Assembly (NCBI RefSeq): GCF_014358015.1
Contig: NZ_JACONV010000013.1
Coordinates: forward strand, 62,001-126,000
Reading direction: 5' to 3'
Source of the DNA: Pseudomonas triticifolii
GTDB taxonomy: Bacteria > Pseudomonadota > Gammaproteobacteria > Pseudomonadales > Pseudomonadaceae
DNA: 64,000 bases
Of the stretch, positions 35,842 to 43,740 are shown piece by piece. The position numbers and the translations under genes are program-made. A model generated the notes under the pieces. That model saw nothing but the letters and a program-made list of their open reading frames with translations, did no database searches and had not been told where the DNA came from. The number at the start of each line of letters is the position of its first letter. The first letter of the stretch is position 1.

Positions 35842-36617
35842 TGCTACGCTCCTCGTGAATCTAATTTTTTATGTCCAGAATGCCGGGCTTTGCCCTGACT
35901 TCCGGATTCGCGATAGGCGACAGTCCCGACCCTGAGGTCAATGGTTTCTGAACGCCACGACTGCTTGACTAGACCGCGTATGTCAGTGCAGCAAGGTAGT
36001 GAAAACACCTCAAGCCCAAAAGGAATCATTTATCTGATCCTAAGAACCTTTCGATATATGTCACAACTCGTGTCACAAAGACGTCACGGAGTGTATCGAC
36101 CTAATTCGCTAATTCCCAAAAAATATTTTGCAACCGTTCGTCAGATCGTTAGGTTTTGAGCCATCACTTAGCCACATACCGACCGGCCAGTCATATCCCA
36201 CGAGCACAAAACCTGAAGAGCCTGTGCTCAAACCCCTTATAAAACGGGTACTTCGCGGAGAATAAGCACCTAATGTTACAGTTGTCACCACGTTGACGTT
36301 TCCGATGGAAACACCGGAGAAGAAATAAAAATAATCGGTTTTTGAGGTCCAACGCGCTCAGTTTTACCCCTCGCAACACCGCTTGAACGGTTAAGACGGT
36401 GAACCAAATCGACTTTTACCTGTCATGCCGACCTTCGCGTGAGCCGATTGGCCGATGCGAAACCGATTCAGGTGTGCCTCACACCGCCTCAACCCCCGCC
36501 AGAAAGAAGCGAAACCCTTCATAAGCTAATGCTTAAATGTTATTTATTTAGCTTTTCTTAGATCATTTAGCCTCCGCTTTCAGCCAATGTTCGGCCCGCC
36601 TGATTCGGAGCATCGCC
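35842..36617. other. Long AT-rich intergenic region, OprD / tauA
   Basis: About 776 bases between divergent genes with no supported open frame. It contains three TGTCAC-like repeats at 36059-36088 (separate entry) and a very AT-rich stretch at 36520-36575 just before tauA. Such length suggests several regulators. Confidence 0.55.
36059..36088 (-). promoter_or_regulatory. Three TGTCAC-type direct repeats
   Basis: TGTCACA at 36059 and 36071 and CGTCACG at 36082 are spaced by ~11-12 bases, about one helical turn, so a regulator could bind them on one face. They lie ~220 bases upstream of the porin start on its strand. Confidence 0.4.
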
Positions 36618-37595
36618 ATGAAACTGCACTTCTCCTTGCGCCTGTTGACGGCGCTTTCACTGACCGGTGCAGCCTTCATCGCCCAGGCGGCCGACTTCAC
36701 CGTGGCCTATCAGACCACCGTGGATCCGGCCAAAGTGGCTCAGTCCGATAACGCTTACGAAAAGGCCACCGACTCGAAAATCGCCTGGCGCAAGTTCGAG
36801 AACGGTGCTGACGTGATCACCGCAATTGCCTCCGGCGATGTTCAGATCGGCTACCTGGGCTCAAGCCCGTTTACTGCGGCGGCAACACGCAAGCTGCCGG
36901 TGGAAACATTCCTGATCGCCACCCAGATTGGCGCGGCAGAAGCACTGGTGGCGCGCAACGGCTCGGGGATCAATTCTGCGCAGGACCTGATTGGCAAGAA
37001 GATCGCCGTGCCGTTCGTGTCCACCGGGCACTACAGCCTGTTGGCCGCGCTCAAGCACTGGAATATCGATCCAGCCAGGGTGACGATCCTGAACCTTGCC
37101 CCACCAGCCATTGCTGCGGCATGGAAACGCGGCGACATTGATGCGACCTATGTGTGGGACCCGGCACTGGGCGTCGCCAAGGAAACCGGCAAAGTGCTTA
37201 TAACGTCCGGCGAACTGGCCAGGGTCGGCGCACCCACGTTCGACGCCTGGATCGTGCGCAAGGACTTCGCCACCAAGCACCCGGAAGTGGTCAGTGCCTT
37301 CGCCAAAGTCACCCTCGACGCCTACGCACAGTATCGTCAGGACCCAAATGCCTGGATCGCCAATGCCGCCAACATCGACAAGCTGACCCGCCTCTCCGGC
37401 GCGAAGGCGGCGGACATTCCCGGCCTGCTGCAGGGCAATGTCTACCCGCTGGCTGCCGAGCAGGCCGCGCTGCTCGGTGCGCCCACCATTGAAGCCGTGA
37501 CCAAGACTGCCGCTTTCCTGAAAGAACAAGGCAAGGTCGACGCCGTGCTGCCCGACTACTCGCCTTACGTGACGGCAACATTCATCCCCCGCTGA
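36618..37595 (+). CDS. tauA: Taurine ABC transporter, periplasmic binding protein
   Basis: A 325-residue receptor with a signal peptide ending near AFIAQA. The mature start is DFTVAYQTTVDPAKVAQ, followed by IAWRKFENGADVITAIASGDVQIGYLGSSP, which matches TauA. The ribosome site GGAG lies before ATG 36618. It begins the tauABC unit, which imports taurine as a sulfur source under sulfate starvation. Confidence 0.93.
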   Translation: MKLHFSLRLLTALSLTGAAFIAQAADFTVAYQTTVDPAKVAQSDNAYEKATDSKIAWRKFENGADVITAIASGDVQIGYLGSSPFTAAATRKLPVETFLIATQIGAAEALVARNGSGINSAQDLIGKKIAVPFVSTGHYSLLAALKHWNIDPARVTILNLAPPAIAAAWKRGDIDATYVWDPALGVAKETGKVLITSGELARVGAPTFDAWIVRKDFATKHPEVVSAFAKVTLDAYAQYRQDPNAWIANAANIDKLTRLSGAKAADIPGLLQGNVYPLAAEQAALLGAPTIEAVTKTAAFLKEQGKVDAVLPDYSPYVTATFIPR

Positions 37596-37619
37596 TCAGC
37601 CCTGAAGGAGCCAAAGGCC

Positions 37620-38405
37620 ATGGCCTTACTGCAACTCAAGCGCGTCGGCGCACAGTACCCCGGCGCAGCGCAGCCCGTACTGACGGACATCAACCTGAGC
37701 CTTGGCCCGGACCAGTTGCTGGTGGCCCTCGGCCCTTCGGGCAGCGGCAAGACCTCACTGCTGAACCTGATCGCAGGCTTCATTAAGCCCGACACCGGAC
37801 GCATCACGCTGGACGGCGTACCGGTTGAAGGGCCAGGCGCCGAACGTGGCGTGGTGTTTCAGGATGATGCCTTGCTACCCTGGCAGAACGTGCTGGCCAA
37901 CGTCGCGTTCGGCCTGGAACTGGCAGGCGTCGGCAGGAGCGAGCGGGAAGCGAAGGCGCGGGACATGCTCGCGCTGGTGGACCTGAGCGGCTTTGAACAG
38001 CGGCGCATCTGGCAGCTATCCGGCGGGCAGCGGCAGCGTGTCGGGCTGGCACGAGCACTGGCAGCCGACCCTCGGGTGTTGCTGATGGACGAGCCCTTCG
38101 GCGCACTGGACGCCTTCACGCGTGAAAGCATGCAGGAACTGCTGCTGCAGGTGTGGCGACGTACCGCCAAGCCGGTGTTCCTGATTACCCACGATATAGA
38201 AGAGGCGGTTTTTCTTGCCACGGACCTGATCCTGCTCGCGCCCGATCCCGGACGCATCGCCGAACACCTGCGCCTGGACTTCGGCCAACGCTACAGCGCT
38301 GGCGAACCGGCCCGGGCAATCAAGTCCGATCCACGATTCGTCGAAACCCGCGAGCACGTGCTGGCCAGCGTCTTTTCGCAACGCGCGCGGGAGCAACACG
38401 CATGA
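37620..38405 (+). CDS. tauB: Taurine ABC transporter, ATP-binding protein
   Basis: A 261-residue ATPase with Walker A GPSGSGKTS, signature LSGGQRQRVGLARALA and Walker B LLMDEPFGALDAFTRE. It starts 24 bases after tauA and its stop overlaps the tauC start by four bases, showing coupling. Confidence 0.92.
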   Translation: MALLQLKRVGAQYPGAAQPVLTDINLSLGPDQLLVALGPSGSGKTSLLNLIAGFIKPDTGRITLDGVPVEGPGAERGVVFQDDALLPWQNVLANVAFGLELAGVGRSEREAKARDMLALVDLSGFEQRRIWQLSGGQRQRVGLARALAADPRVLLMDEPFGALDAFTRESMQELLLQVWRRTAKPVFLITHDIEEAVFLATDLILLAPDPGRIAEHLRLDFGQRYSAGEPARAIKSDPRFVETREHVLASVFSQRAREQHA

Positions 38406-39232
38406 ACAGCTATGAACTGAGCAACCCCGTCAATTCCGGGATACCGGTACGCAAACAGCGCCTGTTCCTGAGCACGCGCGCCATCAGCGTCGCGACCACG
38501 CTAGTACTGTTGACACTATGGTGGGCCGTAACCGCCGCCGAATGGATCGAGCCCCTGTTCCTGCCGCCGCCTTCGGATGTGCTGGAGAAAGCCTGGCTGC
38601 TGCTGACCCAGGGCTACATGGACTCCACGCTCTGGCAGCATCTGGGGGCCAGCCTGCAACGTATCGGGCTGGGCCTGGGCGCAGCGATATTGACCGCCAT
38701 TCCGGTAGGGATCGCTATCGGCCACAACCGTGTCGCGCAGGGCATTCTGGATCCGCTGATCGAGTTCTACCGCCCTATTCCGCCTCTGGCCTACCTGCCG
38801 CTGATCGTGATCTGGTTCGGCATCGGCGAGTTTTCCAAGGTGCTGCTGATCTATCTGGCGATCTTCGCGCCCATCGCCATTGCCACGGCAACCGGCGTAC
38901 GAACAGTCGATCCGGCCAAAGTATGCGCTGCGCAGTCATTGGGTGCCACGCGATGGCAGTTGATTCGCCACGTCATCCTGCCCAGCGCACTGCCGGACAT
39001 CCTGACCGGCGTGCGCATCGGGCTCGGCGTGGGCTGGTCGACACTGGTCGCTGCCGAACTCATCGCCGCCACCAGCGGGCTGGGCTTCATGGTGCAGTCG
39101 GCGGCGCAGTTTCTGGTCACGGACGTCGTGGTGCTGGGGATTCTGGTGATCGCGATCATCGCCTTCGCCATGGAGCTGAGCCTGCGGGCGCTGCAACGCA
39201 GACTGATGCCCTGGCACGGTCAGCATCATTGA
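38402..39232 (+). CDS. tauC: Taurine ABC transporter, permease
   Basis: A 276-residue inner-membrane protein with about six helices and the loop KVCAAQSLGATRWQLIRHVILPSALPDIL typical of TauC/SsuC. ATG 38402 overlaps the tauB stop; a longer frame to 38153 lies inside tauB and is not used. The usual next gene, tauD (taurine dioxygenase), is absent: downstream there is a hairpin, the NtrC-like region and then an unrelated minus-strand gene. Confidence 0.92.
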   Translation: MNSYELSNPVNSGIPVRKQRLFLSTRAISVATTLVLLTLWWAVTAAEWIEPLFLPPPSDVLEKAWLLLTQGYMDSTLWQHLGASLQRIGLGLGAAILTAIPVGIAIGHNRVAQGILDPLIEFYRPIPPLAYLPLIVIWFGIGEFSKVLLIYLAIFAPIAIATATGVRTVDPAKVCAAQSLGATRWQLIRHVILPSALPDILTGVRIGLGVGWSTLVAAELIAATSGLGFMVQSAAQFLVTDVVVLGILVIAIIAFAMELSLRALQRRLMPWHGQHH

Positions 39233-39255
39233 GTCTGCTGACTCAGGACACAAAT

Positions 39256-39272
39256 TGCATCAGCTTGGTGTG
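39256..39272 (+). promoter_or_regulatory. NtrC-like binding site 1
   Basis: TGCATCAGCTTGGTGTG matches the 17-bp NtrC consensus (TGCACCA, three bases, TGGTGCA) at about 12 positions, with both half-site cores in place. Confidence 0.55.
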
Positions 39273-39286
39273 ATGCACCGTTGTGA

Positions 39287-39303
39287 TGCGCAAATTGGGT
39301 GCA
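39287..39303 (+). promoter_or_regulatory. NtrC-like binding site 2
   Basis: TGCGCAAATTGGGTGCA matches the same consensus at about 14 of 17 positions. It lies 31 bases (three helical turns) from site 1, suggesting cooperative binding. Confidence 0.65.
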
Positions 39304-39370
39304 CAAAGCGGGGCAAACGGGCCGCCGTGTAAATAGCTGAAAGGGACAGCGCCAAGGTATCAACCTGTCG

Positions 39371-39394
39371 AAGCCCGCCATGGCGGGCTTTGCG
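39371..39394 (+). terminator. Hairpin after tauC, weak terminator
   Basis: AAGCCCGCC-AT-GGCGGGCTT stem of 9 bp, followed by only three T residues. It probably ends tauABC transcripts, though termination may be partial. Confidence 0.5.
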
Positions 39395-39431
39395 GCGCGG
39401 AGAAGAGGTTTTATCGCTTTTTTCTCAAAAC

Positions 39432-39447
39432 TGGCACGCTGCCTGCA
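39432..39447 (+). promoter_or_regulatory. Sigma-54 promoter
   Basis: TGGCACGCTGCCTGCA differs from the consensus TGGCACG-N4-TTGCA by one base. The predicted start is at about 39458. The NtrC-like boxes lie ~155-200 bases upstream, a normal enhancer distance. Confidence 0.8.
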
Positions 39448-39457
39448 ATAGGTATTA

Positions 39458-39513
39458 CATCACCAGTTTTGGGGACCTTGGTACAGGCAGGCCGGGGAAT
39501 CCCCTCTTTTATT
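39458..39513 (+). ncRNA. Candidate NrsZ-like nitrogen-regulated small RNA
   Basis: From the predicted sigma-54 start there is no reading frame. The ~56 bases contain two possible stem-loops, ACCAG..CTTGGT near the 5' end and GGGG-AAT-CCCC near 39494-39504, the latter followed by TCTTTTATT. In P. aeruginosa the NtrC/RpoN-dependent small RNA NrsZ lies, as I recall, just after ntrC and before the homologue of the next gene here, and its 5' ~60 bases are active. The position and promoter fit; sequence identity to NrsZ was not checked. Its 3' end overlaps the end of the converging gene at 39509. Confidence 0.5.
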
Positions 39514-39922
39514 CCTCCCGGAGACTGACCTCCAGTCTCCAGCGCCCGTCCACCTTCTCAGTGCGCCAGTCGCCGTGAAGTGGACGGGCCGCCAGGAGCG
39601 TCAGCACCATCCCCTTCTCCCCTCGCTCCAGCTTCCAGCGTGTAACCCTGTTGTCGAACCGCAATTGGCCATTCCACGGCCGCCCGGACGCATCGAGCCT
39701 GACCACCATGGCACCATCGACCGTACTGGCTTCGTACCTGGGTTGCTCGTCGAACCACAGCGCAAGCCCCGTCGGCAACTCTTCGATCTGTTCCAGTTCG
39801 ACCGGCACAGGCTGCTGCAAACGGCCGATGATCGTGCCGATGGTGAAGCCGACAATGGCCATCGAACCAAGAACACGCGGCCAGAGCTTCGGTCTGGGGT
39901 CCTCTTCAGGGGTAGAATGCAT
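39509..39922 (-). CDS. Single-pass membrane protein, unknown
   Basis: A 137-residue protein with a short N-terminal cytoplasmic part, one membrane helix (VLGSMAIVGFTIGTIIG) and an outward domain rich in beta-strand patterns (LWFDEQPRYEAST, DGAMVVRLDASGRPW, GDWRTEKVDGRWRLEVSL). I chose ATG 39922, with AAGGA just upstream; a start at 39949 would overlap the divergent trmL start. It is the equivalent of the conserved hypothetical gene next to trmL in other pseudomonads. Function unknown. Confidence 0.7.
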   Translation of the reverse strand: MHSTPEEDPRPKLWPRVLGSMAIVGFTIGTIIGRLQQPVPVELEQIEELPTGLALWFDEQPRYEASTVDGAMVVRLDASGRPWNGQLRFDNRVTRWKLERGEKGMVLTLLAARPLHGDWRTEKVDGRWRLEVSLREE

Positions 39923-39947
39923 CCCGTCCTTTCGTTCGGAGCCGTGC

Positions 39948-40403
39948 ATGTTTCACGTCATCCTTTTTCAACCAGAAATTCCGCCGAATACCGGCAATGT
40001 CATCAGGCTGTGCGCCAACAGCGGCTGCACCCTGCATTTGATCGAACCCTTGGGTTTCGAGCTGGACGATAAACGCCTGCGCCGGGCGGGTCTCGACTAT
40101 CACGAGTATGCCACGCTGCAGACCCACGCCGACCTGGCCAGTTGTCTGGAGAAGATCGGCCACCCGCGGCTGTTTGCCTTTACCACCAAGGGCTCGCGCC
40201 CGTTTCATGATGTCAGCTTCGAGCCGGGCGATGCCTTTCTGTTCGGCCCGGAAAGCCGGGGCCTGCCTGCCGAGATTCTCGACGCGTTGAGCGGCGATCA
40301 TCGCCTGCGCCTGCCCATGCGTGAAGGCTGCCGCAGCCTGAACCTGTCCAACACCGTCGCCGTGGCCGTCTATGAGGCATGGCGTCAGCACGGGTTCGCG
40401 TAA
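39948..40403 (+). CDS. trmL: tRNA (cytidine/uridine-2'-O-)-methyltransferase
   Basis: A 151-residue SPOUT-family methyltransferase. It has the start MFHVILFQPEIPPNTGNVIRLCANSG, then FLFGPESRGLPAEIL and the C-terminal LPMREGCRSLNLSNTVAVAVYEA, forming the SAM-binding knot. TrmL methylates the wobble base (position 34) of tRNA-Leu. It is only 25 bases from the divergent membrane-protein gene. Confidence 0.94.
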   Translation: MFHVILFQPEIPPNTGNVIRLCANSGCTLHLIEPLGFELDDKRLRRAGLDYHEYATLQTHADLASCLEKIGHPRLFAFTTKGSRPFHDVSFEPGDAFLFGPESRGLPAEILDALSGDHRLRLPMREGCRSLNLSNTVAVAVYEAWRQHGFA

Positions 40404-40494
40404 CGCCGTGAGCGGACGTGGGCTGCATTCCCACTCCGCTCCGCGTTGGCACTTCGTCCATGGCGCTCCGCTGTCTCGCTGCAAACACAGGACC

Positions 40495-40584
40495 GTGGGA
40501 GTGGACTTGTCCACGAAAGGGCCAGTACATCCGGTAGAGATGTCGCGCCTGACACACTGCCTTCGCGGACAAGTCCGCTCCCAC
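40495..40584. repeat. REP pair (BIME-like), variant arms
   Basis: GTGGGAGTGGACTTGTCCAC faces GCGGACAAGTCCGCTCCCAC across ~50 bases; the arms carry GGACTTGTCC instead of GAGCTTGCTC. Confidence 0.85.
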
Positions 40585-40668
40585 GGAGTGTTGAACTTAT
40601 ATACATTTTTGTGGAACGCGACTTGCTGCGAGACAGCGGTGTGTCAGCACAGAGGTATATCGCTCCAC

Positions 40669-40696
40669 AAAAAAGCGCCCCGAAAGGCGCTTTTTC
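40669..40696 (-). terminator. Terminator of secB
   Basis: AAAAGCGCC/GGCGCTTTTT stem with T-runs on both strands; it lies 16 bases after the secB stop and may also end trmL transcripts. Confidence 0.82.
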
Positions 40697-40711
40697 ATTC
40701 AACCGTTACGC

Positions 40712-41203
40712 TTACTGAACAGTCGGCGTTTCGCCGGCTTCCTGCATGCGTTGCAGTTCCTGTGCGTACAGCGCGTCGAAGTTCACCGGGGCCAGCATCA
40801 GCGCCGGGAACGAGCCGCGGACAACCAGGTTGTCGATGGCTTCGCGAGCGTAAGGGAACAGGATGTTCGGGCAGAACGCGCCCAGGGTGTGGCTCATCGA
40901 AGCGTCGTCCAGGCCCTTGATCAGGAAGATACCGGCCTGCTGCACTTCAACGATGAAAGCGACTTCTTCGCCGTTGTTAACGGTCACGGAGAGGGTCAGC
41001 ACCACTTCGTAGAAATCGCCTTCCAGCGGCTTCTGACGGGTGTTGAGGTCCAGGCTGACGGTCGGTGTCCACTCCTGGCGGAAGATCGCCGGGCTTTTCG
41101 GTGCTTCGAAAGACAGGTCGCGAACATAGATACGCTGCAGGGAGAATTGCGGAGCGTTTTCTTCTTCGTTGGCCACGGCGCCGTTGTTCGGTTGATCGGT
41201 CAT
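40712..41203 (-). CDS. secB: Protein-export chaperone SecB
   Basis: A 163-residue tetrameric chaperone that keeps preproteins unfolded for SecA. It has FSLQRIYVRDLSFEAPKSPAIF, the long amphipathic strand region and LMLAPVNFDALYAQEL near the end. It follows grxC by 38 bases on the same strand, forming the common rhodanese-grxC-secB unit. Confidence 0.96.
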   Translation of the reverse strand: MTDQPNNGAVANEEENAPQFSLQRIYVRDLSFEAPKSPAIFRQEWTPTVSLDLNTRQKPLEGDFYEVVLTLSVTVNNGEEVAFIVEVQQAGIFLIKGLDDASMSHTLGAFCPNILFPYAREAIDNLVVRGSFPALMLAPVNFDALYAQELQRMQEAGETPTVQ

Positions 41204-41241
41204 TTCGGATCCTTCTCAAATGGGGCGGTTAAGTTGGGGAT

Positions 41242-41493
41242 TCAGCCGAGCAGTGCATCGAGCTTGCCGGCGCGTTCAAGAGCGAACAGATCGTCACAGC
41301 CGCCGACATGGGTCGAGCCGATCCAGATCTGGGGTACCGACGTGCGACCGGCCTTCTTGGTCATTTCGGCACGAATCTGCGGCTTGCCATCGACCTTGAT
41401 TTCCTCGAAGGCCACACGCTTGCTTTGCAACAACTGCTTGGCACGTATGCAGTACGGGCAGTAGTCGCTGGAATAGACGATGACTTGGGCCAT
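41242..41493 (-). CDS. grxC: Glutaredoxin 3
   Basis: An 83-residue thioltransferase with the redox motif CPYC (residues 12-15), the TSVPQIWIG cis-Pro loop and GGCDDL for glutathione binding. I chose ATG 41493, two bases after the rhodanese stop; a GTG at 41499 overlapping that gene is an alternative. Confidence 0.95.
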   Translation of the reverse strand: MAQVIVYSSDYCPYCIRAKQLLQSKRVAFEEIKVDGKPQIRAEMTKKAGRTSVPQIWIGSTHVGGCDDLFALERAGKLDALLG

Positions 41494-41495
41494 AT

Positions 41496-41909
41496 TCACT
41501 TCACCAGTGGGAGGTTGTCGCCGCGCCAGCTGGAGATGCCGCCGGACAGCTTGGCCGCCTTGAAGCCAGTCTTGAGCAGCTCGCGGGCGGTACTGCCAGC
41601 ATGCTGCCCCATGGCGTCGACGATGATCAACGTCTTGTCCTTGTATTTTTGCAGTTCTGCGGTGCGAGTCAGCACTTTGTCCTGCGGAAAGTTCAGGGAG
41701 CCGACGATGTGGCCGTTGGCGAAATCCTTCTTGGAGCGCACGTCGATAACCACGCCCTGGTCGCTGTTGACCAGTGCGGTCAGCTCGCGTGTGCTCAGGC
41801 TCGCGCCGCCTTTGCTCAGTTCGTAAGCAATCAGCAGTCCCAGCAAAATGACGAAGGCACCGGTGATCAAATAGTGGTTAGTAGCGAATTCAAGCAGATG
41901 AGCAACCAT
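41496..41909 (-). CDS. Membrane-anchored rhodanese-like protein without catalytic Cys
   Basis: A 137-residue protein with one N-terminal membrane helix (ITGAFVILLGLLIAYEL) and a rhodanese domain (VVIDVRSKKDFANGHIVGSLNFP). The active loop, usually starting with Cys, reads VDAMGQHAGS, so there is no Cys to carry the persulfide. It is therefore probably a binding or scaffold domain. I chose ATG 41909. It is first in the rhodanese-grxC-secB unit, divergent from gpmI. Confidence 0.85.
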   Translation of the reverse strand: MVAHLLEFATNHYLITGAFVILLGLLIAYELSKGGASLSTRELTALVNSDQGVVIDVRSKKDFANGHIVGSLNFPQDKVLTRTAELQKYKDKTLIIVDAMGQHAGSTARELLKTGFKAAKLSGGISSWRGDNLPLVK

Positions 41910-42054
41910 CGGTAGGTTCCAGGGCGTTAAAATGTCGGCCAGTATACACAGCACCCAAGGTCGGCCAAAGTCCGTACGGCAGTGACGCCGTTTGAACTTG
42001 TCCTTAAAATGCCGATCCCTTGTTCTTTACTTCAACCAGCCTCGAGTGGGTTCT

Positions 42055-43587
42055 ATGACTGCCACCCCAAAACCTCTGGTCCTTATCATCCTGGACGGCT
42101 TCGGACACAGCGAACACCGTGAAGGCAACGCTATTATGGCCGCGAAGATGCCAGTCATGGATCGCCTCTACGCGACCATGCCCAACGGCCTGATTTCGGG
42201 CTCTGGCATGGATGTCGGTCTGCCGGACGGGCAGATGGGCAACTCTGAAGTCGGCCACATGAACCTGGGTGCCGGGCGCGTGGTGTATCAGGACTTCACT
42301 CGAGTGACCAAGGCGATTCGCGACGGCGAGTTCTTCGAGAACCCGACCATCTGCGCAGCCGTGGACAAAGCCGTGGCCGCCGGCAAGGCTGTGCACATCA
42401 TGGGCCTGCTGTCCGATGGCGGCGTTCACAGCCATCAGGACCATCTGGTTGCCATGGCCGAACTGGCCGTCAAGCGCGGCGCCGAAAAGATCTACCTGCA
42501 CGCCTTCCTCGACGGTCGCGACACGCCACCTCGTAGCGCGAAGACGTCCCTTGAGCTCATGGACGCAACCTTCGCCCGTCTGGGCAAGGGCCGCACGGCC
42601 ACAATCATCGGCCGTTATTTCGCCATGGACCGTGACAACCGTTGGGATCGCGTCTCCAGTGCTTATAACCTGATCGTCGACAGCGCCGCCGAATTCCACG
42701 CTGACAGTGGCGTGGCCGGGCTTGAAGCCGCCTACGCTCGCGACGAGAACGACGAATTCGTCAAAGCCACCCGCATTGGTGAGCCTGCAAAAGTCGAAGA
42801 CGGCGATGCCGTGGTGTTCATGAACTTCCGCGCCGACCGTGCCCGCGAGCTCACCCGCGTATTTGTCGAGGATGATTTCAAGGACTTCGAGCGCGCCCGT
42901 CAGCCGAAGGTCAGCTACGTGATGCTGACCCAGTACGCTGCCAGCATCCCTGCGCCATCCGCGTTTGCGGCAGGCAGCCTGAAGAATGTGTTGGGCCAGT
43001 ACCTGGCCGACAACGGTAAGACGCAACTGCGCATTGCCGAGACCGAGAAGTACGCCCACGTGACGTTCTTCTTCTCCGGCGGTCGCGAAGAACCGTTCCC
43101 GGGCGAAGAGCGCATCCTGATTCCTTCGCCGAAAGTCGCCACCTACGACCTGCAGCCGGAAATGAGCGCGCCGGAAGTGACCGACAAGATCGTCGACGCC
43201 ATCGAGCATCAGCGCTATGACGTGATCGTCGTCAACTACGCTAACGGCGACATGGTCGGCCACAGCGGCATCATGGAAGCCGCCATCAAGGCCGTGGAGT
43301 GCCTGGATGTCTGCGTCGGCCGGATCACCGAGGCGCTGGAAAAAGTCGGCGGCGAAGCGTTGATTACCGCTGACCACGGCAACGTCGAGCAGATGACAGA
43401 TGACCACACCGGTCAGGCGCACACCGCGCACACGTCCGAACCTGTACCGTTCGTGTATGTCGGCAAACGCCAGCTGAAAGTACGCGAAGGCGGTGTACTG
43501 GCCGACGTCGCGCCGACCATGCTGCACCTGCTGGGCATGGAGAAACCGCAAGAGATGACCGGCCACTCGATCCTGGTGAACGAGTAA
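42055..43587 (+). CDS. gpmI: 2,3-bisphosphoglycerate-independent phosphoglycerate mutase
   Basis: This enzyme interconverts 3- and 2-phosphoglycerate using Mn2+. It has 510 residues of the alkaline phosphatase fold with LIILDGFGHSE, MGNSEVGHMNLGAGRV (nucleophile Ser), FLDGRDTPPRS and the C-terminal metal site ADHGNVEQM plus THTSEPVPF-like AHTSEPVPF. I chose ATG 42055, with GAGTGGG upstream; a frame back to 41992 is leader. It is followed by a terminator. Confidence 0.96.
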   Translation: MTATPKPLVLIILDGFGHSEHREGNAIMAAKMPVMDRLYATMPNGLISGSGMDVGLPDGQMGNSEVGHMNLGAGRVVYQDFTRVTKAIRDGEFFENPTICAAVDKAVAAGKAVHIMGLLSDGGVHSHQDHLVAMAELAVKRGAEKIYLHAFLDGRDTPPRSAKTSLELMDATFARLGKGRTATIIGRYFAMDRDNRWDRVSSAYNLIVDSAAEFHADSGVAGLEAAYARDENDEFVKATRIGEPAKVEDGDAVVFMNFRADRARELTRVFVEDDFKDFERARQPKVSYVMLTQYAASIPAPSAFAAGSLKNVLGQYLADNGKTQLRIAETEKYAHVTFFFSGGREEPFPGEERILIPSPKVATYDLQPEMSAPEVTDKIVDAIEHQRYDVIVVNYANGDMVGHSGIMEAAIKAVECLDVCVGRITEALEKVGGEALITADHGNVEQMTDDHTGQAHTAHTSEPVPFVYVGKRQLKVREGGVLADVAPTMLHLLGMEKPQEMTGHSILVNE

Positions 43588-43597
43588 TCCGCTGAAA

Positions 43598-43634
43598 GCC
43601 GGCACTTAGCCATCAGGCGGTGCCGGTTTTTTGT
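43598..43634 (+). terminator. Terminator of gpmI
   Basis: CCGGCAC/GTGCCGG stem with six T residues after it. Confidence 0.85.
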
Positions 43635-43740
43635 GTTACAGGCCCCAAAGCAGTACGTGCGGGGCGTTTTTTTTGTACCCCATGCCGGGCATACTAGGCC
43701 TGACATTTTTTCTCACAATTCCTCGGTATCGCCCACCCTC

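Larger units (their letters stand above)
39233..39457 (+). other. tauC downstream region, NtrC/sigma-54 control region
   Basis: No gene is seen. It contains two NtrC-like boxes, an imperfect terminator hairpin and a sigma-54 promoter, each listed separately. Confidence 0.6.
40404..40711. other. trmL-secB intergenic region
   Basis: The two genes converge here. It holds a REP pair and a terminator; no gene is supported. Confidence 0.6.
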
